DNA of 13,989 nt, taken from NCBI GenBank assembly GCA_021810985.1, contig JAJZQA010000026.1:1-13989 (forward strand), in the 5' to 3' direction. The stretch comes from Deltaproteobacteria bacterium (GTDB lineage Bacteria > Desulfobacterota > Desulfuromonadia > Geobacterales > Geobacteraceae). A program made the position numbers and the translations under genes. Below, in pieces: positions 5,766 to 13,293 of this stretch. Positions within the stretch are counted from its first letter, which is position 1. The number at the start of each line of letters is the position of its first letter. A model generated the notes under the pieces. It saw nothing but the letters and a program-made list of their open reading frames with translations. It made no database searches and was not told where the DNA came from.

Positions 5766-7103
5766 TCAGTTTTCGCCGAGAATCAGTTCCGCGACTTTTT
5801 TGCCCGTTGCCGGTTCAATATCTTCAGGAACCCTCTGTCCTCTGGTGAGATACGAGAGGGGCAGTTTGTTTTCAAGCTGCAGATTTACGATGGAGCCGAA
5901 CGAACTGCTTTCGTCAAGTTTGGTAAAGAGCAGCCTGCTGACCGGCAGCGCGCCGAAGCTCTCGACGATGCCTCTCAGCTCCCGCTCCCGCGTAGTGGCA
6001 GCGACGCAAAGGTGGGTCTCAATGGGGAAAGATGAGTCCAGCATTGAGCGCAGACCTTCAATGGTATCCTTATCCTTCGGGCTTCTGCCGACCGTATCGA
6101 TCAGGACCAGATCTTTGTCGGTATGCGCGGCAAGGGCTTTTTCCAGCTCCTTCGGCGTTGAGGCCACCTCGAGCGGCACACCCATGATCCGGGAATAAGT
6201 TTTGAGCTGTTCCACCGCGCCGACACGGAAGGTATCAATGGTTACCAGGGCGATTTTTGCCTTCCGGCCAATCGTGTAGAGCGCGGCAAGTTTCGCGATT
6301 GTGGTGGTCTTCCCTACCCCGGTCGGACCGACCAGCGCCACAATTTTGGTGCCGTTCTTTTTCAGCCTGATGGGGCCCGAACACTTGATGGTTGTCTCAA
6401 GAGACTCTTTCAACAACCCCTTGAGTTCCTCCTCGCCATCTATCTGCTTTTCCGTACTTTTCACCTTATCCAGCAAGGCATGAATGGACGTTTCGACAAG
6501 TCCGGCTTCATGCAGGGTGGCGGAAACCCTGGCCAACGAAACCGGTTCTTTCTTGTTCCGATCGGGGGCGGCACAGGCAGGGGTCCCGGCGGTAAAGCGT
6601 GTCTCCCGTGCTATTCCGGAAAATGCTCCCGCGGACTCACCCTGAACCGATTCAAGGAGCAGTTTTTTCAACTCCTGCATTTCACCATTCACTGGTTCAC
6701 GTTGGGAAAAATCGCTCGCGGACGCGGAATCTCCCCATTCGGCCCGGGCGACCGGCGCCGGCAAAACCGGCTCCTGACGGGCAGCGCTTTCCTTGACCAG
6801 CAAGCTGTCTACCCTCTCCCTGAGTTCTTTCAACTCACGGGCAAGCGGTTGCAACATGGAATCACGGAAGGCATCACGGGTCGTTCCTTCCAGGCCCGGT
6901 TCTTCGCGATACTGCGCGACCCTCCGTTGCGGGGGGCTGTCAACCGTAGCAACTATGCGGAACACCGGCTTGCTGAAAAATCCCAACAGCCCTTTGCGGC
7001 GTTCCTTTTTCGAAGAAATAATCATGGCGTCAGGCCCCAGCTCGGCCTTCACCAGTTGCATTGCTTCCGACATATTTGCGGCCTGAAAGGTTCTAGTTTG
7101 CAT
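5766..7103 (-). CDS. flhF: Flagellar biosynthesis GTPase FlhF
   Basis: FlhF is an SRP-family GTPase that sets the place, and in part the number, of flagella at the cell pole and helps start basal-body assembly. From the chosen ATG the protein has 445 residues. A basic N-terminal domain (MQTRTFQAANMSEAMQLVKA, KKERRKGLLGFFSKP) is followed by a variable linker to about 185 and the N and G domains. GTPase motifs are the P-loop GPTGVGKTTT (259-268), DTFRVGAVEQL (290-300), DTVGRSPKD (336-344, with Val where SRP proteins have Ala), TKLDE (394-398) and GQRVPEDI (422-429). A TTG at 7115 is in frame but touches its AGGAG site. The ATG at 7103 gives the family N-terminus, although AGGAG is then 12 bases away. 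It overlaps the flhA 3' end by 11 bases. Confidence 0.95.
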   Translation of the reverse strand: MQTRTFQAANMSEAMQLVKAELGPDAMIISSKKERRKGLLGFFSKPVFRIVATVDSPPQRRVAQYREEPGLEGTTRDAFRDSMLQPLARELKELRERVDSLLVKESAARQEPVLPAPVARAEWGDSASASDFSQREPVNGEMQELKKLLLESVQGESAGAFSGIARETRFTAGTPACAAPDRNKKEPVSLARVSATLHEAGLVETSIHALLDKVKSTEKQIDGEEELKGLLKESLETTIKCSGPIRLKKNGTKIVALVGPTGVGKTTTIAKLAALYTIGRKAKIALVTIDTFRVGAVEQLKTYSRIMGVPLEVASTPKELEKALAAHTDKDLVLIDTVGRSPKDKDTIEGLRSMLDSSFPIETHLCVAATTRERELRGIVESFGALPVSRLLFTKLDESSSFGSIVNLQLENKLPLSYLTRGQRVPEDIEPATGKKVAELILGEN

Positions 7104-9171
7104 CTGCGCTGACAACTCCTATGGATTGGATTTTGATGTTCGGTGGAATTTCATTATGGGAAAGTACCGCCAGGGTGGGCAGGAACCTTTCCGTTAGCTT
7201 CTTGACGTGACGCCGCACCGACGGCGAAGCGAGCAGCACCGGATGACTGCCGGTCTGATTGAATTTATCCATGCCCTGCCGGATGTTCTGCAAAATGCGT
7301 TGGGCAACACCAGGCTCGATGGCAAGGAAACCGCCCTGCTCCGACGGCTGTACCGATTCGGCGATCACCTCTTCGACCTGCCGGTCCAAAGCCAGCAGTG
7401 CAAGCACATCATCGTCCTGCTTGTACTGTTCGACGATATAGCGGCCAAGCCCCTGACGGACAAATTCGGTAAGCACCTCGGGGTCCTTGGTGACACTGCC
7501 GTAGTCAGCCAGAATTTCCAGAATGGTTCTCAAATCGCGAATGGAGACATTTTCCTTCAGCAGTCCATGAATCACCTTGAGCACCGTACCGAGGCTCAAC
7601 AGCGACGGCACCAGTTCATCAACCACCTTGGGACAGCTGGTGGCGAGATTATCGAGCAGCTGCTGGAGTTCCTGCCGTCCCACCAGTTCGTGAGCGTGCT
7701 TCTTGATAATTTCACTGATATGGGTGGCCATAATGGTGGTTGAATCGACCACCGTGTAACCACTGATCTGCGCTTGCTCTTTCTGGGTACCTTTGATCCA
7801 GACGGCAGGTAAGCCGAAAACCGGCTCGGTGGTGCGGCTTCCTTCCAGAGTCCCGGTTGCCTGACCGGAGTCCATAGCCAGATACTGGCCGGTCAGGTTG
7901 CTGCCGCCGACCTTGGCCCCCTTGATCAGGAACGAGTACTCGTGGGGCTTCAGCTGCAGATTGTCATGGATATGAATCGGCGGCACGATGAAACCCATCT
8001 TCTGGGCAAAGGTTTTACGGATGGAACGGATTCTTTCCAGCAACTCGCCCTGCTGCGCTGCGTCAACCAGCGGCACGAGACCGTAGCCGACTTCCAGCTC
8101 CAGCAGATCCACGGGACGGATGGCCGTGATCTGATCGCCGGAATCATCACTTGTCCCTTGCGTGAGGAGATCCTCCTCGTCATCAACAATCTGCGCCTTC
8201 TCGCGCGCCATTTTTCCGACCAGGTACGACAAACCGGACAGCAGGAAAAAGGCAAAATGCGGCAGCCCGGGAATAAGGCCGAAACAGAACAGCACCCCGG
8301 AACAGACGAAGAAGGCCTTGGGATGGTTGAGGAACTGGCCGGTAATCTCATGACCGAAATTATTTTCGTCGGCGGAACGGGTAACAATGATACCGGCGGC
8401 GGTGGAGATGATCAGGGCCGGGATCTGGGCCACGAGACCCTCGCCGATGGTCAGCAGGGTGTAGTTGGTGAGGGCCGCTTCCAATGCCATGCCCTTCTGC
8501 CAGACCCCGATAATAAAACCGCCAATGATATTGGTCAGCATGATCAGGATCGCGGCTACGGCGTCACCGCGGACAAACTTGCTGGCGCCGTCCATGGAAC
8601 CGTAGAAGTCAGCCTCACGGGAAACCTTCGACCGCCGGATCCTGGCCTCTTTTTCGGTAATGATCCCGGAGGAAAGATCCGCATCAATGGCCATCTGCTT
8701 GCCCGGCATGGCATCGAGGGTGAAGCGCGCCGCCACCTCGGCGACCCGGCCGGCGCCCTTGGTAATTACGACAAAGTTGATGATAACGAGGATCAGGAAG
8801 ATGACGGCGCCGACCACGTAGTTGCCGCCCACCACGAATTGGCCGAAGGCCTTGATCACGGCGCCGGCAGCCTCGACACCCTCATTTCCGTGCAGGAGGA
8901 TCAACCGGGTGCCGGCAATGTTGAGAGAGAGCCGGAATAGCGTGGTAACCAGGAGAATTGAAGGGAAAACCGAGAAATCCAGCGGCTGCGTCGTGTACAG
9001 ACCAACCAGCAAAATCGCCAGGGCAATGGTGATATTGGCCGCCAGAAAGATGTCCAGAAGAAAGGCCGGCAGCGGAATGATCATCAAGGCCAAAATCCCG
9101 ATCAGGACCAGTGCCATATAGATGTCGGAATTTTTCCGGAAACTCGATGTCTCTGCCGCCGCTGAAGCCAT
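7093..9171 (-). CDS. flhA: Flagellar export gate protein FlhA
   Basis: FlhA is the large inner-membrane ring of the flagellar type III export apparatus. It uses the proton motive force and presents a cytoplasmic docking ring for chaperone-substrate complexes. The 692-residue length matches the family. About eight hydrophobic segments lie in residues 15-330. The FHIPEP-family signature is clear: AGRVAEVAARFTLDAMPGKQ with AIDADLSSG (about 140-169). MDGASKFVRGDAVAAI follows, whose Asp203 corresponds to the conserved, export-essential acidic residue. The cytoplasmic half shows IRDLRTILEILADYG and FVRQGLGRYIVEQY. The ATG has AGGG eight bases ahead. A sigma-54 promoter lies about 50 bases upstream, so flhA can start its own transcript independently of flhB. 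Confidence 0.98.
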   Translation of the reverse strand: MASAAAETSSFRKNSDIYMALVLIGILALMIIPLPAFLLDIFLAANITIALAILLVGLYTTQPLDFSVFPSILLVTTLFRLSLNIAGTRLILLHGNEGVEAAGAVIKAFGQFVVGGNYVVGAVIFLILVIINFVVITKGAGRVAEVAARFTLDAMPGKQMAIDADLSSGIITEKEARIRRSKVSREADFYGSMDGASKFVRGDAVAAILIMLTNIIGGFIIGVWQKGMALEAALTNYTLLTIGEGLVAQIPALIISTAAGIIVTRSADENNFGHEITGQFLNHPKAFFVCSGVLFCFGLIPGLPHFAFFLLSGLSYLVGKMAREKAQIVDDEEDLLTQGTSDDSGDQITAIRPVDLLELEVGYGLVPLVDAAQQGELLERIRSIRKTFAQKMGFIVPPIHIHDNLQLKPHEYSFLIKGAKVGGSNLTGQYLAMDSGQATGTLEGSRTTEPVFGLPAVWIKGTQKEQAQISGYTVVDSTTIMATHISEIIKKHAHELVGRQELQQLLDNLATSCPKVVDELVPSLLSLGTVLKVIHGLLKENVSIRDLRTILEILADYGSVTKDPEVLTEFVRQGLGRYIVEQYKQDDDVLALLALDRQVEEVIAESVQPSEQGGFLAIEPGVAQRILQNIRQGMDKFNQTGSHPVLLASPSVRRHVKKLTERFLPTLAVLSHNEIPPNIKIQSIGVVSADAN

Positions 9172-9443
9172 TCACGCTACCCTGTTATCTCTGGAAGATT
9201 TTATCCCTTGCCTTAGAATAGCAACCTCTGTGCCAGACGGGACCCGCGTCACCAGGATTCGGAAAGGATTCGACAAATTGCCGGGAAGGTGCTTGATTGC
9301 TGCATCCGGAGAATACAAAGAGGATTCAGGAGGGAGGTACGTATTGAAAAAAACGGAGGAAAGAAGGAAAGAGACAGTATTTTGAAAATCATCGAGTCAA
9401 GGTTTTGTCTAGGGGAAAAATATTGCTGAGTTATATGCGGAAA
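9172..9443. other. 272-base gap between flhB and flhA
   Basis: This is the largest gap in the window. It holds the sigma-54 promoter at 9220-9236 and, upstream of it, repeated GGATTC elements at 9255-9260, 9266-9271 and 9322-9327. I see no credible gene on either strand; the open frame on the plus strand (9122-9385) continues as antisense of flhA and has no features. No intrinsic terminator is visible after flhB. Confidence 0.6.
9220..9236 (-). promoter_or_regulatory. Sigma-54 (RpoN) promoter for flhA
   Basis: On the minus strand the sequence CTGGCACAGAGGTTGCT matches the RpoN consensus YTGGCACGRNNNTTGCW at every specified position except one (A for G after CAC). The invariant GG (-24) and GC (-12) are at the correct spacing. 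Transcription would begin near 9209, leaving a leader of about 38 bases before the flhA ATG at 9171. RpoN promoters need an AAA+ activator such as a FlrC/FleR-type regulator, not encoded here. About 200 bases of open intergenic sequence upstream could hold activator sites. Confidence 0.88.
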
Positions 9444-10511
9444 TCAGAAGGTCTTCCCTTTCAGCCCGTAGACATAGGCCAAGAGTTCCGCAACCGCGAC
9501 ATAGAGGCTCTCCGGGATCTCCTGCCCCTCCTTGACCTGAGCATATAGTTCCCGGGCCAGGAACCGGTTTTCCACCAGCATGACATTATTTTCCCGAGCC
9601 ATTGCCTTGATGCGGAGGGCCAGATGATCGGCGCCTTTGGCGATGACGACCGGGGCGGCCATTTTATTCCGGTCATATTTCACGGCAACCGCGAAGTGGG
9701 TCGGGTTGGTGACAACCACATCAGCGGTGGGGATAATCTGCTTGAGGCGGCGAAAGGCCCTTTCGTAACGCATTTTGCGGATCTTGCCCTTCAACTGCGG
9801 ATCGCCTTCGCTGTCCTTGTGCTCCCGCTTCACTTCTTCCTTGGTCATTTTCAGGTTCTGGAGGTAATTCCATTTTACAAAGGCAAGGTCGAGGATCGCC
9901 AGCACGATCATGACCCCGCAGGTGTGGATGACGATCTTGAACGCGATGTGGCTGATTAAGACAAAAATTCCGTTGATATCGGTTTCAGTCAGGTAGAGTA
10001 TCGCATCCATTTCATCGCGCAGGATTTTATACGCGACATATCCCACGATCATTATTTTAATAATGGACTTGAGAGCCTCGACGGCCGCCTCTTTCTTTAC
10101 CAGGCGCTTGATACCTTCGAGGGGATTGATTTTCTCAAACTTAACGGTGAGTTTCTCGGTGGAAAAGGCTACCCCGCCCTGGATGACCACGGCAACGACT
10201 CCAGCGACCATGACCATGATCAGAAACGGGGCCAGAACCGCGCCGACGGAAAAGACCTGTTGCATCAGGATACTGTTGACAGTCGCCGGGGTAAGCGTAA
10301 TCGCGCCCATGCCGCCAAGCAGGTCACGAGTGTTTTCTTTCAGAGAAGTCAGCATGTAACTGCCCAGGGTATAGAGCGTCACCATCGAAACCAGCAGGGT
10401 GATGGTCGACGTCATATCGCGACTCAGGGGCGGAGGACCTTTTTTCCTCGACTCATCGAGCTTTTTTGAGGTCGGTTGTTCGGTTTTTGAGTGTTTATCC
10501 GCTTCTGACAT
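9444..10511 (-). CDS. flhB: Flagellar export switch protein FlhB
   Basis: FlhB is the export-gate protein that switches secretion from rod/hook to filament substrates after self-cleavage. The 355-residue protein begins with the family motif KTEQPTSKKLDESRKKG (about 9-25). The next residues, PPPLSRDM, differ from the common GQ-P-S form. Four hydrophobic segments follow in residues 35-215, then the linker KMTKEEVKREHKDSEGDPQLKG. The autocleavage site Asn-Pro-Thr-His is at 269-272 (VVTNPTHFAVAVKYD), the same numbering as in Salmonella. The C-terminal part ends LYVAVAELLAYVYGLKG. The ATG overlaps the fliR stop by one base (TGATG), with AGGG about eight bases before it, so the genes are probably translationally coupled. 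Confidence 0.98.
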   Translation of the reverse strand: MSEADKHSKTEQPTSKKLDESRKKGPPPLSRDMTSTITLLVSMVTLYTLGSYMLTSLKENTRDLLGGMGAITLTPATVNSILMQQVFSVGAVLAPFLIMVMVAGVVAVVIQGGVAFSTEKLTVKFEKINPLEGIKRLVKKEAAVEALKSIIKIMIVGYVAYKILRDEMDAILYLTETDINGIFVLISHIAFKIVIHTCGVMIVLAILDLAFVKWNYLQNLKMTKEEVKREHKDSEGDPQLKGKIRKMRYERAFRRLKQIIPTADVVVTNPTHFAVAVKYDRNKMAAPVVIAKGADHLALRIKAMARENNVMLVENRFLARELYAQVKEGQEIPESLYVAVAELLAYVYGLKGKTF

Positions 10512-11302
10512 CAGGAGCCCTGCGAGATGATTTTGAAAATCGACGTAATCTGAAGAGCCATTGCTCCGAAGGAGATCTCAATGGTGTGAATGAAAACCAG
10601 GAGCGACAAGCCAAGGGCAAAAAAACCGATGGCAATGTTGAGCGGCATGCTGATGACAAAGATGTTCATTTGGGGAAAGGAGCGCGCCATGACACCCAAC
10701 ACAATCGTGGTGGCCAGAAGCGAAACCATGACCGGCGCCGCCAGTTTGATCCCGAGAACAAAGATGCCGGAGGTAAGCGTAATCAGAAAACTCAACAGGG
10801 GGCCGCTCATGTGCCAGCCGCCCAAGGGGATCAGTGTATAGCTGTCCACCATGGCCTTGATGAAGAGATGATGAGCGCCGAAGGTCAGGAATAACAGCGA
10901 GGCAATCAGCGTCTGGAACATTGACAGAAGCGGTACCTGGCCCATGGCCGGATCAAACAGGGTCGACATGGAAAACCCCATCTGCATGCCGATCACCTGC
11001 CCGCAGAACTCGACAGCACCGAACACCGACTTTGCCACAAGGCCAAGGGTGATTCCGATCAGAGCTTCGACAACAACCAGCTGCAACAGGGAGAGGAAAT
11101 CGCCCGGCAGGGTGACAGGGGAAAGTTTGAGAACCGGGAAACAGACCAGGGTCAGAGACAGCGTTACCAATGCCCGAATATTCATCGGCACCCGTTCTCC
11201 CCCAAACAGCGGAATGGCACTGAAGATTCCGGCCAGACGGCCGAGCACCAGGGTAAAGAGCGTGAAGTCCTGAATGGTAAGAAACGCGGGAAGCTGGAAC
11301 AT
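10511..11302 (-). CDS. fliR: Flagellar export gate protein FliR
   Basis: FliR is an inner-membrane subunit of the FliP5-FliQ4-FliR1 export channel. The 263-residue protein is almost wholly hydrophobic, with about six candidate membrane segments. Family features include FTLVLGRLAGIFSAIPLFGGERVPMNIRA near the N-terminus, ALIGITLGLVAKSVFGAVEFCGQVIGMQMGFSMSTLFDP (about 85-124), and the late stretch FPQMNIFVISMPLNIAIGF. The gene begins six bases after the fliQ stop. Its ribosome binding site is weak (GAGAT around the fliQ end), which suggests translation coupled to fliQ. Its stop overlaps flhB. Confidence 0.97.
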   Translation of the reverse strand: MFQLPAFLTIQDFTLFTLVLGRLAGIFSAIPLFGGERVPMNIRALVTLSLTLVCFPVLKLSPVTLPGDFLSLLQLVVVEALIGITLGLVAKSVFGAVEFCGQVIGMQMGFSMSTLFDPAMGQVPLLSMFQTLIASLLFLTFGAHHLFIKAMVDSYTLIPLGGWHMSGPLLSFLITLTSGIFVLGIKLAAPVMVSLLATTIVLGVMARSFPQMNIFVISMPLNIAIGFFALGLSLLVFIHTIEISFGAMALQITSIFKIISQGS

Positions 11303-11308
11303 GGCCGG

Positions 11309-11575
11309 CTATCTCAGGTTGGGAATCAAGGCGAAGATCTCACGGGTAAAATCCGACATATAACTCATCATCCAGGGGAAAAAGACGATCATTGCCAGCA
11401 TGACCGCGACAATCTTCGGCACAAAGGCCAGAGTTGCCTCGTTTATCGAGGTGACCGCCTGAAAGATACTGATGATCAGACCGATCACCAGGCTGAAGAT
11501 CAGGAGCGGAGCAGCCAGCATCAGGGTTACTTCAAAGCTCCTGCGGGCCAGTTGGGTTACCAGTTCCGGGGTCAT
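11309..11575 (-). CDS. fliQ: Flagellar export gate protein FliQ
   Basis: FliQ is a small inner-membrane subunit of the export channel. At 88 residues it has the standard length, with two hydrophobic hairpin helices. The family motif PLLIFSLVIGLIISIFQAVTSINEATLAFVPK spans about residues 23-54, and IVFFPWMMSYMSDFTREIF follows. The ATG is preceded by AAAGGA seven bases upstream. The gene is 109 bases after fliP, the only sizeable break within the fliN-to-flhB run, and that break carries a heptamer-repeat hairpin. Confidence 0.97.
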   Translation of the reverse strand: MTPELVTQLARRSFEVTLMLAAPLLIFSLVIGLIISIFQAVTSINEATLAFVPKIVAVMLAMIVFFPWMMSYMSDFTREIFALIPNLR

Positions 11576-11605
11576 GGGGAGGTCCTTTCTTGAAAGAGGT
11601 GTTTA

Positions 11606-11672
11606 GGCTGAAGACTGAAGGCTGAAGGTTTTATTCGCAGCCTTCAACCTTCAGTCTTCAGCCCTCAGCCTT
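11606..11672. repeat. Inverted heptamer array forming a 23-bp hairpin, fliP-fliQ gap
   Basis: Arms at 11606-11628 and 11641-11663 are inverted repeats matching at 22 of 23 positions around a 12-base loop. Both arms are built from 7-base units. The right side has five in a row of type CAGCCTT (11638-11672, with CAACCTT and CAGTCTT variants). The left side has three of type GGCTGAA. No T-run follows in the direction of transcription, so it is not a standard terminator, but such a long hairpin could protect or process the operon mRNA. Confidence 0.8.
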
Positions 11673-11684
11673 CTACCTGTTTTT

Positions 11685-12446
11685 CTATCCGAAACTCTTC
11701 ACAATCGACCCGATCACCAGCGCCCAGCCATCCACCAGAATAAACAGCAGGATCTTGAAGGGCAGCGAGATCATCACCGGCGGCAGCATCATCATACCCA
11801 TGGACATCAGGACCGAAGCAACAACCATGTCCACCACGAGAAACGGGATATAGATCAGGAAGCCGATCTGGAAGGCGCTCTGCAATTCGCTGATCATAAA
11901 GGCCGGGATGATGGTCAGGGTCGGGATTTCATTGGCATTCTTTGGCCGCGGCATCTTGGACAGACTCAGAAACAGGGCCAGATCTTTTTCCCGCACCTGG
12001 GAAAGCATGAACTTCCGGATCGGCATCACCGCCTTGTCCAATGCCTGTTCCTGGGTAAGCTGACCGGCTTTGTACGGCTGGAATGCCTGGGTGTTGATCT
12101 GCTGCCACACCGGACTCATGATATAAAAGGTCAGGAACAGGGCCAGGGAAATGACGATCTGATTGGACGGTGCCTGCGGGGTGCCGATGGCGCCGCGCAG
12201 AAACGACAGCACCACCACCACCCGGGTAAAGGAGGTAGTCATGATCAGAAGTCCGGGCGCCAGCGACAGGACCGTAATCATGAGGAAGATCTGCAGCGCG
12301 GTCGACACATCGCCCGGCTTGGAAACCTTGCCCAATCCGACACTGACCGTCGGCACACTCAAGGGCTCGGCAAAGCCCGCTGACGCGAAGACCAGCCCCG
12401 CGAGGCAGACCAGGACGGCAAGTAGGGAAAATCTTTTCAATCTCAC
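11685..12446 (-). CDS. fliP: Flagellar export gate protein FliP
   Basis: FliP forms the pentameric core of the flagellar export channel in the inner membrane. The 253-residue protein has a signal peptide (residues 1-26, ending near SAGFA), then TALQIFLMITVLSLAPGLLIM and TSFTRVVVVLSFLRGAIGTPQAPSNQ (about 72-96), and YIMSPVWQQINTQAF. The second half has IPAFMISELQSAFQIGFLIYIPFLVVDMVVASVLM. It ends with the methionine-rich gating loop MSMGMMMLPP (214-223). The start is GTG at 12446, overlapping the fliO stop by four bases (GTGA), a classic coupled arrangement, with a purine-rich AGGG just upstream. The length and signal peptide agree with this start. Confidence 0.97.
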   Translation of the reverse strand: MRLKRFSLLAVLVCLAGLVFASAGFAEPLSVPTVSVGLGKVSKPGDVSTALQIFLMITVLSLAPGLLIMTTSFTRVVVVLSFLRGAIGTPQAPSNQIVISLALFLTFYIMSPVWQQINTQAFQPYKAGQLTQEQALDKAVMPIRKFMLSQVREKDLALFLSLSKMPRPKNANEIPTLTIIPAFMISELQSAFQIGFLIYIPFLVVDMVVASVLMSMGMMMLPPVMISLPFKILLFILVDGWALVIGSIVKSFG

Positions 12447-12925
12447 GCCCTGACCCCACCCTTTTCTCCGGAAATCGTGAACCGCCTGCCCTTCTGGATC
12501 ATGTCCATGACGAAGCGAAAACCGTCAGGAAAGGAAGCCGCGGGCTTTTTCGTGGCGGACAATTCCTCGACAATTTCAATGGTCTCCAGCATATCGACCT
12601 GCTTGATCAAGCTCAGGCCGGAATCCGAGGAACCGAGCAGCAGGTATTCCCCGCCCACTTCCACCAGCATGAGTGACTTTTTCGGGGCAAGAAAGCGACT
12701 CTCCACCACCCGGATATAGCGGGGCACCGACTTTTTCATCAGGCTTCCCTTGAGAAAGCGATTGGCAAGATAGTAGGCAAGATAGATCAAGCCGACAACA
12801 ATCGACAAGGAAGCCACCATCTGGAAAAAGCCGGAAATAAAACTGAACCCGCCCGTGCCTGTCCCCTCCGCTGCATATGCGGCCCCTGGGAGGCACAGCA
12901 CCGGGAGAACCGGAAACATTCTCAT
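12443..12925 (-). CDS. fliO: Flagellar export gate assembly factor FliO
   Basis: FliO is a small membrane protein that helps FliP oligomerise before FliQ and FliR join. It is poorly conserved, so the call combines sequence and position. The 160-residue protein has a signal-like N-terminus (ends AAYA near 19), one membrane helix (ISGFFQMVASLSIVVGLIYL, about 30-49), and a cytoplasmic domain with RYIRVVESRFLAPKKSLMLVEVGGEYLLLGSSDSGLSLI, the FliO hallmark. It then has a short basic tail. The ATG overlaps the fliN stop by four bases (ATGA), and its own stop overlaps the fliP start in the same way, in the standard fliN-O-P order. Confidence 0.92.
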   Translation of the reverse strand: MRMFPVLPVLCLPGAAYAAEGTGTGGFSFISGFFQMVASLSIVVGLIYLAYYLANRFLKGSLMKKSVPRYIRVVESRFLAPKKSLMLVEVGGEYLLLGSSDSGLSLIKQVDMLETIEIVEELSATKKPAASFPDGFRFVMDMIQKGRRFTISGEKGGVRA

Positions 12926-13230
12926 ACGATTTTCTCCACGCGCTCCGCCGGACTGATGATATCCACCAGGCGGACACCGAATTTCTCATTCACCACCACG
13001 GCCTCACCGCGGGCCACCAGCTTGGAATTCACGAAAACATCAAGAAGTTCCCCGGCCAGTTTGCCCAGCTCCACCACCGCGCCCTGATTCAACTGGAGCA
13101 GATCCTTTACCAGTAACTTGGTCCGTCCCAGTTCCACGGTCAGATGAAGGGGAATATCGAGGATCAGATCAAGATTCCTTTTCTCCTGGCCGGCATTCTT
13201 CTGCTCTGTGCTTTCCAATATATCGCTCAC
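12922..13230 (-). CDS. fliN: Flagellar motor switch protein FliN
   Basis: FliN forms the base of the C-ring with FliM; it takes part in rotor switching and docks the export ATPase complex through FliH. The protein is 102 residues, shorter than the 137-residue enterobacterial form, because the N-terminal extension is brief. The SpoA/C-ring domain covers about residues 18-95: LDLILDIPLHLTVELGRTKLLVKDLLQLNQGAVVELGKLAGELLDVFVNSKLVARGEAVVVNEKFGVRLVDII. The start is GTG at 13230, supported by a full AGGAGG (13237-13242) six bases ahead. It lies 63 bases after fliM. Confidence 0.97.
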   Translation of the reverse strand: MSDILESTEQKNAGQEKRNLDLILDIPLHLTVELGRTKLLVKDLLQLNQGAVVELGKLAGELLDVFVNSKLVARGEAVVVNEKFGVRLVDIISPAERVEKIV

Positions 13231-13293
13231 GCGGGACCTCCTGTTGTCTATGTCTATCGAAAATCAGGCTGTTCTGGCAGCCCCTTTAAAATT

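Noticed and set aside
6094..6102. Val instead of Ala in the FlhF DTxGR motif as a possibly altered GTPase
   Set aside because: All other GTPase motifs are intact, and this position varies within the FlhF family as I know it, so it is not good evidence of altered function.
7942..8940. A 332-codon open frame on the plus strand opposite flhA
   Set aside because: It lies wholly antisense to a clear, full-length flhA. It is rich in His, Asp, Gly and Gln, as expected from reading GC-rich coding DNA backwards, and has no recognisable domain.
11585..11596. Short inverted repeat CTTTCTTGAAAG near the fliQ ribosome binding site
   Set aside because: A stable stem would need a two-base loop or shrink to four base pairs, so it is too weak to support.
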